Shown: positions 52,463 to 62,415 of the stretch, in pieces
Numbering within the stretch: the stretch's first letter is position 1
How the letters are laid out: each line of letters opens with the position of its first letter
DNA from: Psychrosphaera saromensis
GTDB lineage: Bacteria; Pseudomonadota; Gammaproteobacteria; Enterobacterales; Alteromonadaceae
Assembly: GCF_002954545.1 (NCBI RefSeq)
Contig: NZ_MSCH01000003.1
Span: 372,001 to 436,000 of the forward strand
Direction of reading: 5' to 3'
DNA length: 64,000 nt
Translations under genes and position numbers: made by a program
The notes under the pieces: model-generated
The model's input: the letters and a program-made list of their open reading frames with translations, nothing else
Told to the model about the DNA's origin: nothing
Databases searched by the model: none

Positions 52463-53491
52463 ATGAAAGCAATTGCCTATAAAAAATCATTACCAATCGA
52501 CCAAGCTGACTCACTAATTGATATTGAATTACCACAACCTATCGCCACAGGTCGTGACATATTAGTAAAAGTGAATGCCATAGCGGTAAATCCAGTTGAC
52601 TATAAAGTACGCCTAAACATGCCTCCAGCAGAAGGCGAAGCTAAAGTATTAGGTTGGGATGCCGTTGGTGAAGTTATTGCAACGGGTGAATCAGCACAAA
52701 ACTTTAAACCTGGTGATGTGGTTTATTACGCTGGTGACTTTACTCGCCAAGGTAGTAATGCTGAATATCAATTAGTGGACGAACGTATTGTTGGTTTAAA
52801 ACCTAAGAGTGTTAGCGACGCAGAAGCAGCAGCATTGCCATTAACGACAATTACAGCTTACGAATTATTGTTTGAACATTTAAATATCAAGCAACAAAAA
52901 GCCGGCTCAACAGAAAAATCTAAAGAAGTTTTATTAGTGGTTGGCGCTGCAGGTGGTGTTGGTTCTATTTTAGTTCAGTTAGCGAAAGCAATTACTGGTG
53001 CAACCATTATTGCAACGGCATCAAGACCAAGCTCTAAAGAATGGGTGACAAATCTTGGCGCTGACTATGTGGTTGATCACACTCAAGCATTACAACCTCA
53101 AATTGAGGCCTTAAATATTGGTCAAGTAACACACGTTGCTAGCTTAAATGGCACTGAGTCTTACTTTGATACTTATATTGAGTTGCTAGCGCCATTTGGC
53201 AAAATAGCTATGATTGACGATCCAGAAAATAGCCTAGATGTCATGAAGTTAAAAATGAAAAGCTTGTCTTTACATATCGAGTTTATGTTTGCTCGCTCTA
53301 TGTTTAATGCCAGCGACATTGACGAGCAAGGTAAATTATTAAACCAAGTTGCGCAGTTAATTGACTCAGGTTTTATAAAAACGACCTTAGGCAAAAACTT
53401 AGGTGCTATTAATGCGGCAAACTTGAAGTTAGCGCATAAAGAACTAGAAACCGGTAAATCGATTGGCAAAATCGTTTTACAAGGCTTCTAA
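52463..53491 (+). CDS. Zinc-type alcohol dehydrogenase-like (quinone oxidoreductase) protein
   Basis: A 342-residue medium-chain dehydrogenase. The N-terminal GroES-like domain (about 25-130) lacks the structural-zinc cysteine cluster; the Rossmann motif GAAGGVGSILVQLAK is at about 156-170. This pattern fits NADPH-dependent quinone oxidoreductase or enone reductase types. It is followed after 38 bases by a small quinol monooxygenase-like gene, suggesting detoxification of quinones or reactive carbonyls. Likely controlled by the divergent LysR gene. Confidence 0.88.
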   Translation: MKAIAYKKSLPIDQADSLIDIELPQPIATGRDILVKVNAIAVNPVDYKVRLNMPPAEGEAKVLGWDAVGEVIATGESAQNFKPGDVVYYAGDFTRQGSNAEYQLVDERIVGLKPKSVSDAEAAALPLTTITAYELLFEHLNIKQQKAGSTEKSKEVLLVVGAAGGVGSILVQLAKAITGATIIATASRPSSKEWVTNLGADYVVDHTQALQPQIEALNIGQVTHVASLNGTESYFDTYIELLAPFGKIAMIDDPENSLDVMKLKMKSLSLHIEFMFARSMFNASDIDEQGKLLNQVAQLIDSGFIKTTLGKNLGAINAANLKLAHKELETGKSIGKIVLQGF

Positions 53492-53529
53492 CCATTTGTT
53501 AATCAGATAAATAAATATAGGATTTTACT

Positions 53530-53820
53530 ATGTCAAAACTTACCATTGTTGCAAATATTACCGCTAAAGCGGGTAAAGAAGAATTAGTAAAAAGCGAACT
53601 GATAAAGCTAATTGCTATTACTCGTAAAGAGCAAGGTTGTATCAATTACGACTTACATCAGGACAATCAAAACCCAGCGCATTTTATGTTTTATGAAAAT
53701 TGGGAAAGCCGTGAATTATGGCAAACCCATATGAACAATAAACATTTAGCAGAGTATGTAGCTGCGACGGAAGACGCCGTTGATGCATTTATACTGAACG
53801 AGATGACAACCGTCGAGTAA
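53530..53820 (+). CDS. Antibiotic biosynthesis monooxygenase domain protein (YgiN-like)
   Basis: A 96-residue single-domain ABM-fold protein. The pattern I-T-A-K-A-G-K-E...L...EQGCINYDLHQD...FMFYENWES...H is typical of YgiN-type quinol monooxygenases, which act as dimers without cofactor. It is co-oriented with the quinone oxidoreductase-like gene 38 bases upstream. Exact substrate is unknown. Confidence 0.88.
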   Translation: MSKLTIVANITAKAGKEELVKSELIKLIAITRKEQGCINYDLHQDNQNPAHFMFYENWESRELWQTHMNNKHLAEYVAATEDAVDAFILNEMTTVE

Positions 53821-53834
53821 TGTTTATAGCAAAC

Positions 53835-53867
53835 GCACTAGGTCTACTATTGGCCTAGTGCTTTTTT
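53835..53867 (+). terminator. Intrinsic terminator after the ABM gene
   Basis: GCACTAGG and CCTAGTGC pair across about 11 bases, followed by TTTTTT. Confidence 0.85.
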
Positions 53868-53896
53868 ATATGCTTTTTTTATATGCTTTTTTATAA
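53860..53896 (+). repeat. Triplicated T-tract unit behind the terminator
   Basis: Three near-identical 12-13-base units of the form GCTTTTTTATAT run head to tail from the terminator tail, the third ending in ATAA. Confidence 0.7.
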
Positions 53897-54081
53897 ACCT
53901 TTTATACAAACATTGAAACACACATCACATAAATACAGTTAACAATCCCCAACCTCCATAAAGCCTCAATAGAAGCATAGTCACAACACAACCATTATTT
54001 CCGCAGCCAATGTAAATACTATTTATTTTAAGACTAGATGGGGTTTTTAAATGAAAGTTTTTTATTTGTATCAATTTTATA
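53897..54081. other. Intergenic stretch before the xapX-deoD promoter
   Basis: No gene seen. The stretch is AT-rich and leads into the operator-promoter at 54082. Confidence 0.4.
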
Positions 54082-54109
54082 TTGACCAAATGGTCAGGAA
54101 AGTTATTAT
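54082..54109 (+). promoter_or_regulatory. Promoter with RutR-like operator before the xapX-like gene and deoD
   Basis: TTGACCAAATGGTCAG at 54082-54097 matches 15 of 16 positions of the RutR-type palindrome TTGACCA-N2-TGGTCAA. TTGACC (54082-54087) is a good -35, and TATTAT (54104-54109) 16 bases on is a good -10, so the operator covers the -35 and part of the spacer: repression is the likely outcome of binding. Confidence 0.65.
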
Positions 54110-54197
54110 TAGCCGCAATTAATCAATACATCCAATTTCAGTTCAATTGACCTTGTAATAAATACTAAGTCAGTGACAGAATAAAAAAGGAATTATT

Positions 54198-54368
54198 GTG
54201 GTAGAACTATTAACCGCATTAGCAACCGGTGCTTTAGTCGGTGTTTTATTCTCTTTATTTAAATTACCCTTACCTGCCCCACCTGTTTTGTCGGGTATCG
54301 TTGGTATTTTCGGTATTTATTTAGGGGGAGTTGGCTACCAGTGGATTATTGAGCGCTTTTCTAGCTAA
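54198..54368 (+). CDS. XapX-domain small membrane protein
   Basis: A 56-residue protein with two hydrophobic helices (about 3-20 and 30-50) joined by LPLPAPPVLSG. The A-P-P-V motif between helices is the hallmark of the XapX (DUF1427) family, named from the E. coli xanthosine operon. Start is GTG with an AAAAAAGG ribosome site. Its place between a nucleoside operator and deoD supports a link to nucleoside use; the molecular role is unknown. Confidence 0.8.
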   Translation: MVELLTALATGALVGVLFSLFKLPLPAPPVLSGIVGIFGIYLGGVGYQWIIERFSS

Positions 54369-54587
54369 AGTCGCTTATTTATAAAGATCATTCACTAAAG
54401 AGCGCTTACTAAAATCGTTTACTTTGTTTATAGTAAACAGCACAGCCGAGCTTTTAATAGCTTATGTTTTAAACAGCTTATAATTTTAATTAAATTGTCA
54501 GTAAAAAATCCTTGATAGCAGACAGTCATATCGCAGTCTGGCTTGAAACTTACTGAGTTATACTTCTTAACAAAAAGGTTAACTCTT
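54369..54587. other. Gap between the xapX-like gene and deoD
   Basis: 219 bases. No terminator and no clear second promoter were seen, so deoD may be read from the same promoter. An in-frame ATG-like extension of deoD (from 54543) lies here but is not family-like. Confidence 0.35.
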
Positions 54588-55292
54588 ATGTCTACAGCAC
54601 ATATTGAAGCCCAAATGGGCGATTTCGCAGAAACGGTATTAATGCCAGGCGACCCTCTTAGAGCAAAATTTATTGCCGAAAACTTTCTAGACGATGCTAA
54701 ATGCGTAACACGCGTTCGTAATATGTTTGGTTACACGGGTACTTATAAAGGTAAACGCATCTCAGTTATGGGTTCTGGAATGGGTATTCCTAGCGTATCA
54801 ATTTACGCAACTGAGCTTTACAAAGACTATGGCGTAGAAGAGATCATACGCATTGGCTCATGTGGCGCAGTACGTGATGACATTCATGTACGTGATATTG
54901 TTATTGGTATGGCAGCAAGCACAGACTCAAACGTTAACCGTCAACGTTTAGGTAATGTTGATTTTGCAGCTTGCGCTGACTTCTCTTTGTTGAAGAAGGT
55001 TGTCGATACCGCTGAAAAATTAAAAACACCAGTTCACGTTGGTAACATTTTCACTGCAGATTTGTTCTATACACCAAATCCTGAAATGTTTGCTCAAATG
55101 GAAAAATACGGCATGTTAGCGGTAGAAATGGAAGCGGCTGGCCTTTACGGTGTTGCTGCTGAATATGGCAAAAAAGCATTAACGGTATTAACAGTTAGTG
55201 ACCATATTAAAACGGGTGAAGTAACGACAGCTGATGAACGTGAAACGACGTTTAAAGATATGATGGAATTAACGTTAGAAAGTATTCTGTAA
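54588..55292 (+). CDS. deoD: Purine nucleoside phosphorylase DeoD
   Basis: A 234-residue hexameric phosphorylase that splits purine (deoxy)nucleosides with phosphate into base and (deoxy)ribose 1-phosphate. The family start [20 protein letters not shown] is conserved; [13 protein letters not shown] contacts phosphate, [13 protein letters not shown] the ribose, and the catalytic aspartate is in [10 protein letters not shown]. An ORF extension of 15 codons upstream is not family-like. Convergent with deoB, which uses its sugar phosphate product. Confidence 0.96.
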   Translation: MSTAHIEAQMGDFAETVLMPGDPLRAKFIAENFLDDAKCVTRVRNMFGYTGTYKGKRISVMGSGMGIPSVSIYATELYKDYGVEEIIRIGSCGAVRDDIHVRDIVIGMAASTDSNVNRQRLGNVDFAACADFSLLKKVVDTAEKLKTPVHVGNIFTADLFYTPNPEMFAQMEKYGMLAVEMEAAGLYGVAAEYGKKALTVLTVSDHIKTGEVTTADERETTFKDMMELTLESIL

Positions 55293-55340
55293 CGTAAAAA
55301 ACGCTTTCTATATAAAGCTTCTGGCTTAAAAAACAGATAC

Positions 55341-55375
55341 AAAAAAGGGTTAACTGATTCAGTTAACCCTTTTTT
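55341..55375. terminator. Bidirectional intrinsic terminator between deoD and deoB
   Basis: A-tract, GGGTTAACTG, short loop, CAGTTAACCC, T-tract: a near-perfect symmetrical hairpin between convergent genes. Confidence 0.9.
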
Positions 55376-55406
55376 AATACTCAAGATTTGTTATCTAACC
55401 TAAGCT

Positions 55407-56621
55407 TTATTTAAAGTTTAGTTCCGTTAAGAAGCTAGTACCATAATCCATATCTTCAACGTTAAACAACTCAGCAACCGTTTGTCCTAAGTCGGCAAAC
55501 GTTTTACGCTCACCTAAGTCAACGGCACCAATATTATGATGATAAGCCAATACTGGAACATACTCACGAGTATGGTCGCTGCCCGGCCAAGTTGGATCAC
55601 AACCATGATCGGCAGTTAACAGGAGTACATCGTCATCCGCCATTGCTGCGTATACTTCTGGCAATCTAGCATCAAACGCTTCTAATTCTTGCGCGTAACC
55701 AACGGGGTTACGTCTGTGACCAAAGTCTTGGTCAAAATTAACTAAGTTAGTAAAAATCAACGTGTTGTCATTGGCTGTTTTTATATGCTTTATGCTGGCA
55801 TCTAACAGGGCATCTAAACCAGTCGCTTTGGTTTTTTCACTGATACCTTGATGAGCAAATATATCCGCTATTTTACCTACGCTTATTACGTGTGTTCCAG
55901 CCTCTGCTATTTTATCTAATACCGTTGGTGCAGGCGGTAATACTGAATAATCACGACGATTACCAGTTCTTGCAAATTCAGCAGGTGTTTCACCAACAAA
56001 AGGTCTGGCGATAACACGCCCAATATTTAAGTCGTCCAACTGCTCTCGCACGATTTCACAATATTTATATAAATTGTCGAGACCAAAATGGGTTTCATGT
56101 GCAGCAATTTGGAAAACACTATCGCCCGAGGTATAACAAATTGGTAAACCCGTTTTTATATGTTCTTCACCTAACTGCTCTAAAATTGTAGTGCCAGATG
56201 CATGGCAATTACCTAACATTCCGTCAAAGCCAGTCGCTTTATTTATCTTGTCAATTAAGTCGCTAGGGAACGAGTTTTCTTTATCAAGGAAGTAACCCCA
56301 ATCAAATAATACCGGAACACCAGCCATTTCCCAGTGTCCACTTGGCGTATCTTTACCTGTGCTGATCTCGCGAGCATAGCCATGAGCACCTTTACTAGCC
56401 AATCCACCTTTATGAGGTACTGAAATATTGGATGCGCCTTTGCATGCGTCAAATAATCCTAAAGCCGCCAAATTAGGTAAATTTATTTCATTACCCGTTT
56501 CATCTAAATAGGCTTTAGCCAAATTTGCTAAGGTATTTGCCCCAACATCACCAAAGCTTTCAGCATCAGGAGAATACCCTATACCAAAACTATCCATTAC
56601 TAATATAATTGCTGTAGACAT
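55407..56621 (-). CDS. deoB: Phosphopentomutase
   Basis: A 404-residue alkaline-phosphatase-fold mutase interconverting (deoxy)ribose 1- and 5-phosphates. [22 protein letters not shown] at the N-terminus holds metal ligands; [16 protein letters not shown] carries the phosphoacceptor threonine; [10 protein letters not shown] and [11 protein letters not shown] complete the bimetal site. AGGG precedes the ATG. A RutR-like operator lies about 60 bases upstream. Confidence 0.96.
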   Translation of the reverse strand: MSTAIILVMDSFGIGYSPDAESFGDVGANTLANLAKAYLDETGNEINLPNLAALGLFDACKGASNISVPHKGGLASKGAHGYAREISTGKDTPSGHWEMAGVPVLFDWGYFLDKENSFPSDLIDKINKATGFDGMLGNCHASGTTILEQLGEEHIKTGLPICYTSGDSVFQIAAHETHFGLDNLYKYCEIVREQLDDLNIGRVIARPFVGETPAEFARTGNRRDYSVLPPAPTVLDKIAEAGTHVISVGKIADIFAHQGISEKTKATGLDALLDASIKHIKTANDNTLIFTNLVNFDQDFGHRRNPVGYAQELEAFDARLPEVYAAMADDDVLLLTADHGCDPTWPGSDHTREYVPVLAYHHNIGAVDLGERKTFADLGQTVAELFNVEDMDYGTSFLTELNFK

Positions 56622-56680
56622 TACGAGCCCTATTCGATGTATAAACCGAAATAATTTATGTATAAACTACGTATAAAAAC

Positions 56681-56696
56681 ATGACCACATGGTCAA
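56681..56696 (-). promoter_or_regulatory. RutR-like operator upstream of deoB
   Basis: Read on the minus strand: TTGACCATGTGGTCAT, 15 of 16 fixed-plus-free positions of TTGACCA-N2-TGGTCAA. TTGACC can serve as the -35 of deoB; TATACG 15 bases on is a fair -10. It may also affect udk, which diverges from the same region. Confidence 0.6.
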
Positions 56697-56878
56697 CTTG
56701 TGTTAATTTATCATCATTTGAAATTAGGGTAAACGATGATATTAAGATCACAGCAATAACAATTGTCGCTGTGTGAAAAATCATTTCCTAAAATGCACTT
56801 ATATCATTTGGCTTTTTGGATTAATTTGCTAGTCTATTCACCGAATTTTATGAACCTGCGTAACCAACAGGCAAGACA

Positions 56879-57520
56879 TTGAAACCAACTATTATTACAA
56901 TTGCAGGTCCGTCTGCATCAGGCAAAACACTGTTTGCACAAACAATTCATGACGAGTTAATTGAAGAGTTGGGTGAAGGTGGAATATCCATCATATACGA
57001 AGATGCCTACTATCGAGATCAATCTCACCTCTCAATGGAAGAACGTGTTGAAACCAACTACGATCATCCAGATGCATTTGAACATGACTTATTAACTGAG
57101 CACTTAGAAAAGCTCACTAATAACGAACCAATTCAAAGTCCAGTATATTGTTACAAAACACATACTCGAACGGCTGAAACTAACGCTTTTGCTCCAACCA
57201 AAATAATTTTGGTTGAAGGTATTTTATTACTTTCTAATAAAAAACTCAGAGAGCAGTTTGATATTAAAGTGTACATGGATACTCCTTTGGATATTTGTTT
57301 AATCCGAAGAATTAAACGTGACATTGTTGAACGTCAACGTAGTGTTGAGTCGGTTACCAACCAGTATTTAGAAACGGTAAGACCTATGTACCATCAGTAC
57401 ATTGAACCTTCCAAAGCTTGGGCTGACATTGTTGTCACAAGAGGCGGAAAAAATAGAATGGCGATTGAAGTAATAAAAGCAAAAATTCGCCAAATTTCAC
57501 AACTACCACCACAAAAATAA
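56879..57520 (+). CDS. udk: Uridine kinase
   Basis: A 213-residue kinase phosphorylating uridine and cytidine to UMP and CMP. The P-loop G-P-S-A-S-G-K-T is at 10-17; IYEDAYYRDQSHLSMEER, YDHPDAFEHDLL and the RRIKRDIVERQRS segment are family-typical. The start is a TTG at 56879 with AGG upstream; no in-frame ATG precedes the P-loop. It leads the plus-strand salvage genes and is followed after 16 bases by the nucleoside transporter. Confidence 0.94.
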   Translation: MKPTIITIAGPSASGKTLFAQTIHDELIEELGEGGISIIYEDAYYRDQSHLSMEERVETNYDHPDAFEHDLLTEHLEKLTNNEPIQSPVYCYKTHTRTAETNAFAPTKIILVEGILLLSNKKLREQFDIKVYMDTPLDICLIRRIKRDIVERQRSVESVTNQYLETVRPMYHQYIEPSKAWADIVVTRGGKNRMAIEVIKAKIRQISQLPPQK

Positions 57521-57536
57521 TTAAAAAAGGGTGATC

Positions 57537-58784
57537 ATGGATTTATCAATGCTTAGAGGTTTAGTAGGGATTGTAGCGTTACTCGTTATCGCCTACACCT
57601 TATCAGACGGTAAAAAACAAATTAACTATCGTACAGTAGGATTCGCTTTTGCGGTTCAGCTTTTACTTGGAGCCTTTGTTTTATATCTTCCATTTGGTAA
57701 AGACGTTTTATTGTCTATTACTGGTGGCGTTCAAGGTGTTATTGATAGCGCCAAAGAAGGTATTAACTTCTTGTTTGGTGGCTTAGGCACAGACGCCATG
57801 TACAGCAATGGCGTTGGCTTTGTATTTGCTATCCGTGTTTTACCTAATATTATCTTTTTCTCATCTTTAATCGCGGTTCTTTATTATTTAGGCGTTATGC
57901 AATGGGTAATAAAAATCATTGGCGGTGGATTACAAAAATTATTAAAAACCAGTAAAGCAGAATCTCTTTCTGCCACCGCAAATATTTTTGTTGGGCAAAC
58001 TGAAGCGCCATTGGTTGTGCGCCCTTATATTGCAAAAATGACCCAATCAGAATTATTTGCCATTATGGTTGGTGGTTTAGCTTCAGTTGCAGGCTCGGTA
58101 ATGGTTGGTTATGCCGGACTTGGTATTGAACTAAAATACCTAATTGCTGCATCTTTTATGGCCGCCCCTGGTGGTTTATTAATGGCAAAAATAATTTGTC
58201 CTGAAAAAGAACCTGAAAGAATAATTGAAGAATCAGTCGAGATTGATAAATTTGACGAAAATAAACCGGCAAATGTAATTGACGCTGCTGCCTCTGGTGC
58301 AGCATCAGGCCTTAAATTAGCAGTAAATGTTGGTGCTATGTTATTGGCCTTTATTGCATTAATAGCTTTGTTTAATACGATTGTTGGCGGCATATCTAGC
58401 ATGTTTGGTTTTGAAGGTATTACCATCGAATTTATTCTTGGTTACCTGTTTGCACCATTTGCCTTTATCGTCGGTGTACCATTTGAAGAAATGTTACAAG
58501 CTGGTAGTTTTATTGGTCAAAAGGTTGTGATTAATGAATTCTTTGCTTACACAAACTTTGTCGACGTCAAAGGTGCATTGTCACCGGTAACTCAAGTCAT
58601 TATTACCTTTGCTTTGTGTGGTTTTGCTAACTTATCATCTATCGCTATTTTACTTGGTGGTATTGGTTCAATGGCGCCGAGCCGTCGTCCAGATATCGCA
58701 AGACTTGGTATGCGCGCTATGATTGCCGCAACCTTAGCTAATCTTATGAGCGCCGCAATTGCTGGCTTCTTCTTTGCCTTGTAG
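57537..58784 (+). CDS. NupC-family concentrative nucleoside transporter
   Basis: A 415-residue inner-membrane transporter of the CNT family with about 8-10 helices. [17 protein letters not shown] (about 154-170) is the CNT signature including the substrate-contacting [15 protein letters not shown] and the C-terminal [21 protein letters not shown] are also diagnostic. It should take up nucleosides with protons or sodium. A GTG two codons earlier is possible, but AAGGGTG places the ATG at 57537. Confidence 0.94.
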   Translation: MDLSMLRGLVGIVALLVIAYTLSDGKKQINYRTVGFAFAVQLLLGAFVLYLPFGKDVLLSITGGVQGVIDSAKEGINFLFGGLGTDAMYSNGVGFVFAIRVLPNIIFFSSLIAVLYYLGVMQWVIKIIGGGLQKLLKTSKAESLSATANIFVGQTEAPLVVRPYIAKMTQSELFAIMVGGLASVAGSVMVGYAGLGIELKYLIAASFMAAPGGLLMAKIICPEKEPERIIEESVEIDKFDENKPANVIDAAASGAASGLKLAVNVGAMLLAFIALIALFNTIVGGISSMFGFEGITIEFILGYLFAPFAFIVGVPFEEMLQAGSFIGQKVVINEFFAYTNFVDVKGALSPVTQVIITFALCGFANLSSIAILLGGIGSMAPSRRPDIARLGMRAMIAATLANLMSAAIAGFFFAL

Positions 58785-58805
58785 GCCTGACGTTAGGAAA
58801 TGAAT

Positions 58806-59579
58806 ATGACTGACTTAAAAGCAGTAGCACAACGTGCATTATCCTTAATGGATTTAACCAGTTTAACCAATACAGAAACCGATGCTGACATTATCAAATT
58901 ATGTCAGCAAGCCAAATCACCAGCTGGTGAAACTGCCGCTATTTGTATTTACCCACGATTTATACCACTGGCAAAAAAAATACTAAAAGCGCAAGAAACT
59001 CCGCATGTAAAAATAGCCACTGTGGCTAACTTCCCTGCAGGCAATGACGATTTAGACATTGCCCTTGCTGAAACCAAAGCGGCTGTTGCTTATGGCGCTG
59101 ATGAAGTCGACTTAGTATTTCCATACAAAGCCTTAATAGCTGGTAATGAAAATATTGGCTTTGATATGGTCAAAGTGTGTAAACAGGCTTGTATTGGTAA
59201 AGCCAAATTAAAAGTGATCATTGAAACCGGTGAATTAAAAACACCTGAGTTAATTAAACGAGCAAGTGAAATTGCCATTAATGCCGGTGCTGACTTTATT
59301 AAAACATCAACCGGTAAAGTAGCCGTTAACGCAACACCTGAAGCTGCTAAAATTATGTTAGAAGTGATTAAAAACAAAAATATAGATGTTGGTTTTAAAC
59401 CTGCTGGCGGCGTTAAAAATGCACAAGATGCTGATGTATATTTATCACTAGCGGATCAAATCCTTGGTGAAGAATGGGCAACAGCTGAGCATTTCCGATT
59501 TGGAGCCAGTAGCTTATTAGCAAGCCTGCTAGATACCTTAGGCCATAAAGTTGATACGAGTTCAGCAAGCGGTTATTAA
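58806..59579 (+). CDS. deoC: Deoxyribose-phosphate aldolase
   Basis: A 257-residue class I aldolase that splits deoxyribose 5-phosphate into glyceraldehyde 3-phosphate and acetaldehyde. It begins [20 protein letters not shown] like E. coli DeoC. The Schiff-base lysine is in DFIKTSTGK and the second active lysine in VGFKPAGGV. An ATG six bases upstream is too close to the AGGA site, so 58806 is preferred. Confidence 0.96.
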   Translation: MTDLKAVAQRALSLMDLTSLTNTETDADIIKLCQQAKSPAGETAAICIYPRFIPLAKKILKAQETPHVKIATVANFPAGNDDLDIALAETKAAVAYGADEVDLVFPYKALIAGNENIGFDMVKVCKQACIGKAKLKVIIETGELKTPELIKRASEIAINAGADFIKTSTGKVAVNATPEAAKIMLEVIKNKNIDVGFKPAGGVKNAQDADVYLSLADQILGEEWATAEHFRFGASSLLASLLDTLGHKVDTSSASGY

Positions 59580-59641
59580 TTCCTAACTAGTTGCTATCAA
59601 TACTAGAATACTAAATACATCAGACAATAAAGAAGCAGACT

Positions 59642-60220
59642 ATGGCACAACTTTACTTTTATTATTCGTCAATGAATGCCGGAAAATCTACTCATTTATT
59701 GCAGTCATCGTATAACTATCATGAGCGTGGATTGCGCACCGCAATCTACACAGCTCAAATTGATGACCGTTTTGCTAAAGGTAAAGTTGCTTCAAGACTA
59801 GGTATAGATGCCGACGCTTATTTGTTCGACGACAGTAAAAACTTATTGTCTGAAATTGAACAAATGCACGCAGATCAAAAATTAGATTGTGTACTGATTG
59901 ATGAAGCCCAATTCTTAACCACCGAACATGTTAAGCAATTAACCGACGTGGTGGACCTATTAAATATTCCAGTCCTCGCTTACGGTATTCGTACCGACTT
60001 CTTAGGGCAAACCTTCTCAGGTAGCGCCGCATTATTAGCCTGGGCTGATAAATTAGTTGAGTTAAAAACCATTTGCCATTGTGGCCGCAAAGCCAATTTT
60101 GTTATTAGACAAGACGCCAATGGCATAGCAGTAAAAGATGGTGCGCAGGTGGAAGTTGGCGGTAACGAACGTTACGAACCACTTTGCCGAGCTCACTTTA
60201 AACAGCTAGTTTGGAATTAA
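59642..60220 (+). CDS. tdk: Thymidine kinase
   Basis: A 192-residue type II thymidine kinase. P-loop SSMNAGKST (about 9-17), DEAQF (about 87-91), lid-like [14 protein letters not shown] and a zinc-binding set CHCGRKA...C near the C-terminus. It phosphorylates thymidine and deoxyuridine. It opposes thymidine phosphorylase DeoA functionally: salvage versus catabolism. Confidence 0.96.
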   Translation: MAQLYFYYSSMNAGKSTHLLQSSYNYHERGLRTAIYTAQIDDRFAKGKVASRLGIDADAYLFDDSKNLLSEIEQMHADQKLDCVLIDEAQFLTTEHVKQLTDVVDLLNIPVLAYGIRTDFLGQTFSGSAALLAWADKLVELKTICHCGRKANFVIRQDANGIAVKDGAQVEVGGNERYEPLCRAHFKQLVWN

Positions 60221-60278
60221 TTGAAGCTTAATGTCTTAACGAAACACAATCACTTATTCATACACTAACGGGAAAAAC

Positions 60279-60905
60279 ATGGCCATTTTTGAAAGCACTC
60301 ATCCACTGGTAAAACACAAAGTTAGTTTGTTACGTGACATTGATATATCCGTTAAAGCGTTTCGTGAGCTAACTAAAGAAGTTGCCGTATTACTTACTGT
60401 AGAAGCCACACAACACTTTGAATTAACACAAGTGCCACTTACTTGCTGGTCAGGTGACATTCAAGTTCCTATGGTCGCAAAACCTCAACCAACCTTAGTG
60501 CCAATTTTAAGAGCTGGTTTAGGTATGTTAGATGGTGCATTAACTATCTTACCTTGTGCCAAAATAAGTGTGGTTGGCTTACGCCGTGATGAAAAGACTT
60601 TAGATCCAGAAACTTACTACGAAAACATAATCAACGATATTGAAAGCAGAACGGCAATTATTATTGACCCTATGTTAGCCACTGGTGGCACGGCCATCTC
60701 AACCATAGATTTGCTTAAAAAATCAGGCTGTAAACACATAGTTGCTTTGTTTTTAGTTGCAGCACCAGAAGGCATTCAAGCATTAGTCGATGTGCATCCA
60801 GATGTGGATTTGATCATAGGTACAATAGATGAAAGATTGAATGAAAATGGATACATTTTGCCTGGTTTAGGCGATGCGGGTGATAAGATATTCGGCACGC
60901 TTTAG
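60279..60905 (+). CDS. upp: Uracil phosphoribosyltransferase
   Basis: A 208-residue enzyme making UMP from uracil and PRPP. It carries HPLVKHKVSLLRD at the N-terminus, the PRPP loop DPMLATGGTAIS (about 131-142) and the uracil-binding GYILPGLGDAGDK C-terminus. Its TAG stop begins the 8-base repeat array that follows. Confidence 0.97.
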   Translation: MAIFESTHPLVKHKVSLLRDIDISVKAFRELTKEVAVLLTVEATQHFELTQVPLTCWSGDIQVPMVAKPQPTLVPILRAGLGMLDGALTILPCAKISVVGLRRDEKTLDPETYYENIINDIESRTAIIIDPMLATGGTAISTIDLLKKSGCKHIVALFLVAAPEGIQALVDVHPDVDLIIGTIDERLNENGYILPGLGDAGDKIFGTL

Positions 60906-61030
60906 GTTTGAAGGCTATAAGGCTATAAGGCTATAAGGCTATAAGGTTTTAAGGTTTTAAGGTTTTAAGGTTTTAAGGTTTTAAGGCTATAAAGCTGGAA
61001 GGTTTTAGGGTTTGAAGGCTTTAAGTTTTA
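60903..61030. repeat. Sixteen-unit 8-base tandem array starting at the upp stop codon
   Basis: In strict 8-base register from 60903: TAGGTTTG (containing the upp stop), four AAGGCTAT, five AAGGTTTT, AAGGCTAT, AAAGCTGG, AAGGTTTT, AGGGTTTG, AAGGCTTT, AAGTTTTA. Ten of the sixteen are exact copies of one of two variants. It lies between convergent upp and deoA. Confidence 0.92.
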
Positions 61031-61042
61031 ATTATCAGTGGA

Positions 61043-61082
61043 GAGAGCCGAGTTGCGAATCTTAACTCGTATCTCGGCTCTC
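61043..61082. terminator. Strong hairpin between convergent upp and deoA
   Basis: GAGAGCCGAG and CTCGGCTCTC form a perfect 10-base stem, with an inner GAGTT/AACTC pairing. No T-tract follows on either strand, so it may be an end-protection hairpin or a factor-dependent terminator rather than an intrinsic one. Confidence 0.6.
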
Positions 61083-61100
61083 GCAGCTCGATACTAATAT

Positions 61101-62405
61101 TTAACTATAAATCACTGGCGCTAGCTTTGGCTTAGCGTCTGAGAAGCTCAATGCTCCTAGATATTGCTCTGCCGCTAACTTTGCTCCAGCTTCATCTTTC
61201 GCATGCACACGTGCTATTACATCGCCAGATGTTACCTTTTCACCAAGTGGTAAAATAGCATCAAAACCAACAGTGTGATCAACCAACTGACCTGGTGCAG
61301 TTCTTCCTCCACCTAAGCCAACCACTGACATACCAATATCACGAGTATTCATTTGTGCTAAATAGCCACTTTGCGCCGCTTTAATATCAACAATCACGTT
61401 AGCTTTTTGCATTGCTGCCCAAGGCTGTTCAATATAATTTGTTGGACCGCCTAACGCTGCAACCATCTTGTCAAAAATCTCAGCTGCTTTGCCTGAGTCT
61501 AAGGCGTTATTAATTTGTTTTTCTGCTGAACTCGCATCAAGTGCTAAACCAGAATTAACCAACATAGCCGTCGCTAGAGACTTCACCACGGTATGTAAAC
61601 GTGGGTCAATAAATTCACCCGTTAAATACTGTACAGTCTCAAACATTTCAAGCGCATTACCTGCAGTGACACCAAGTACTTGGTTCATGTCGGTAATAAT
61701 CGCTTGGGTTTTTACCCCTGCGTTATTGGCCACACTGCTGATGCTTTCTGCCAATGCTTGTGCATCTTCTAATGACGTCATCATAGCGCCATTACCGACT
61801 TTCACATCCATCACTAACGTATCAAGACCTGCCGCTAATTTTTTAGATAAAATAGAAGCGGTGATCAATGGAATAGACTCTACCGTTGCAGTGACATCTC
61901 TGATTGAATAAAGACGTTTGTCCGCCGGAGCCAAATTATCAGTTTGCGAAATAATAGCAACGCCTAGCTCTTTTACTATTTTCTTGAACTGAGGAATAGT
62001 TGGCTGAACGTTAAAGCCTGCAATACTTTCTAACTTATCAGACGTACCACCAGTGTGGCCTAAACCACGGCCAGAGATCATAGGAACATAACCACCACAC
62101 GCGCCAACAATAGCAGCCAGCATAAAGCTAACTTTGTCACCAACACCACCCGTTGAATGTTTATCAACGATAGGGCGGTCATAACCTTCCCAGCTTAAAA
62201 CGTCGCCTGAGTGCATCATGGATGTGGTTAATGTTACTTTTTCTTCGGTGTTTAAGCTGTTTTGGAAAATAGCCATTGCCATCGCGCCCACTTGAGCATC
62301 TGAAAACGAACCGTCGACTAAGCCATCAACAAAGCGCTGAATTTCTTGTTGCTTTAATACACCACCATCACGTTTTATTCTTATAATTTCTTGAGGTAAT
62401 AACAT
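61101..62405 (-). CDS. deoA: Thymidine phosphorylase
   Basis: A 434-residue enzyme converting thymidine and phosphate to thymine and deoxyribose 1-phosphate. The signature region V-D-K-H-S-T-G-G-V-G-D-K-V-S (about 80-93) and SGRGLGHTGGTSDKLES are conserved. The frame runs 28 codons further upstream into cdd, but the ATG at 62405 has an AAGGA site and begins MLLPQEIIRIKRDG like the family. It follows cdd closely; one transcript from the operator at 62878 is likely. Confidence 0.95.
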   Translation of the reverse strand: MLLPQEIIRIKRDGGVLKQQEIQRFVDGLVDGSFSDAQVGAMAMAIFQNSLNTEEKVTLTTSMMHSGDVLSWEGYDRPIVDKHSTGGVGDKVSFMLAAIVGACGGYVPMISGRGLGHTGGTSDKLESIAGFNVQPTIPQFKKIVKELGVAIISQTDNLAPADKRLYSIRDVTATVESIPLITASILSKKLAAGLDTLVMDVKVGNGAMMTSLEDAQALAESISSVANNAGVKTQAIITDMNQVLGVTAGNALEMFETVQYLTGEFIDPRLHTVVKSLATAMLVNSGLALDASSAEKQINNALDSGKAAEIFDKMVAALGGPTNYIEQPWAAMQKANVIVDIKAAQSGYLAQMNTRDIGMSVVGLGGGRTAPGQLVDHTVGFDAILPLGEKVTSGDVIARVHAKDEAGAKLAAEQYLGALSFSDAKPKLAPVIYS

Positions 62406-62415
62406 GTACTTGTCC

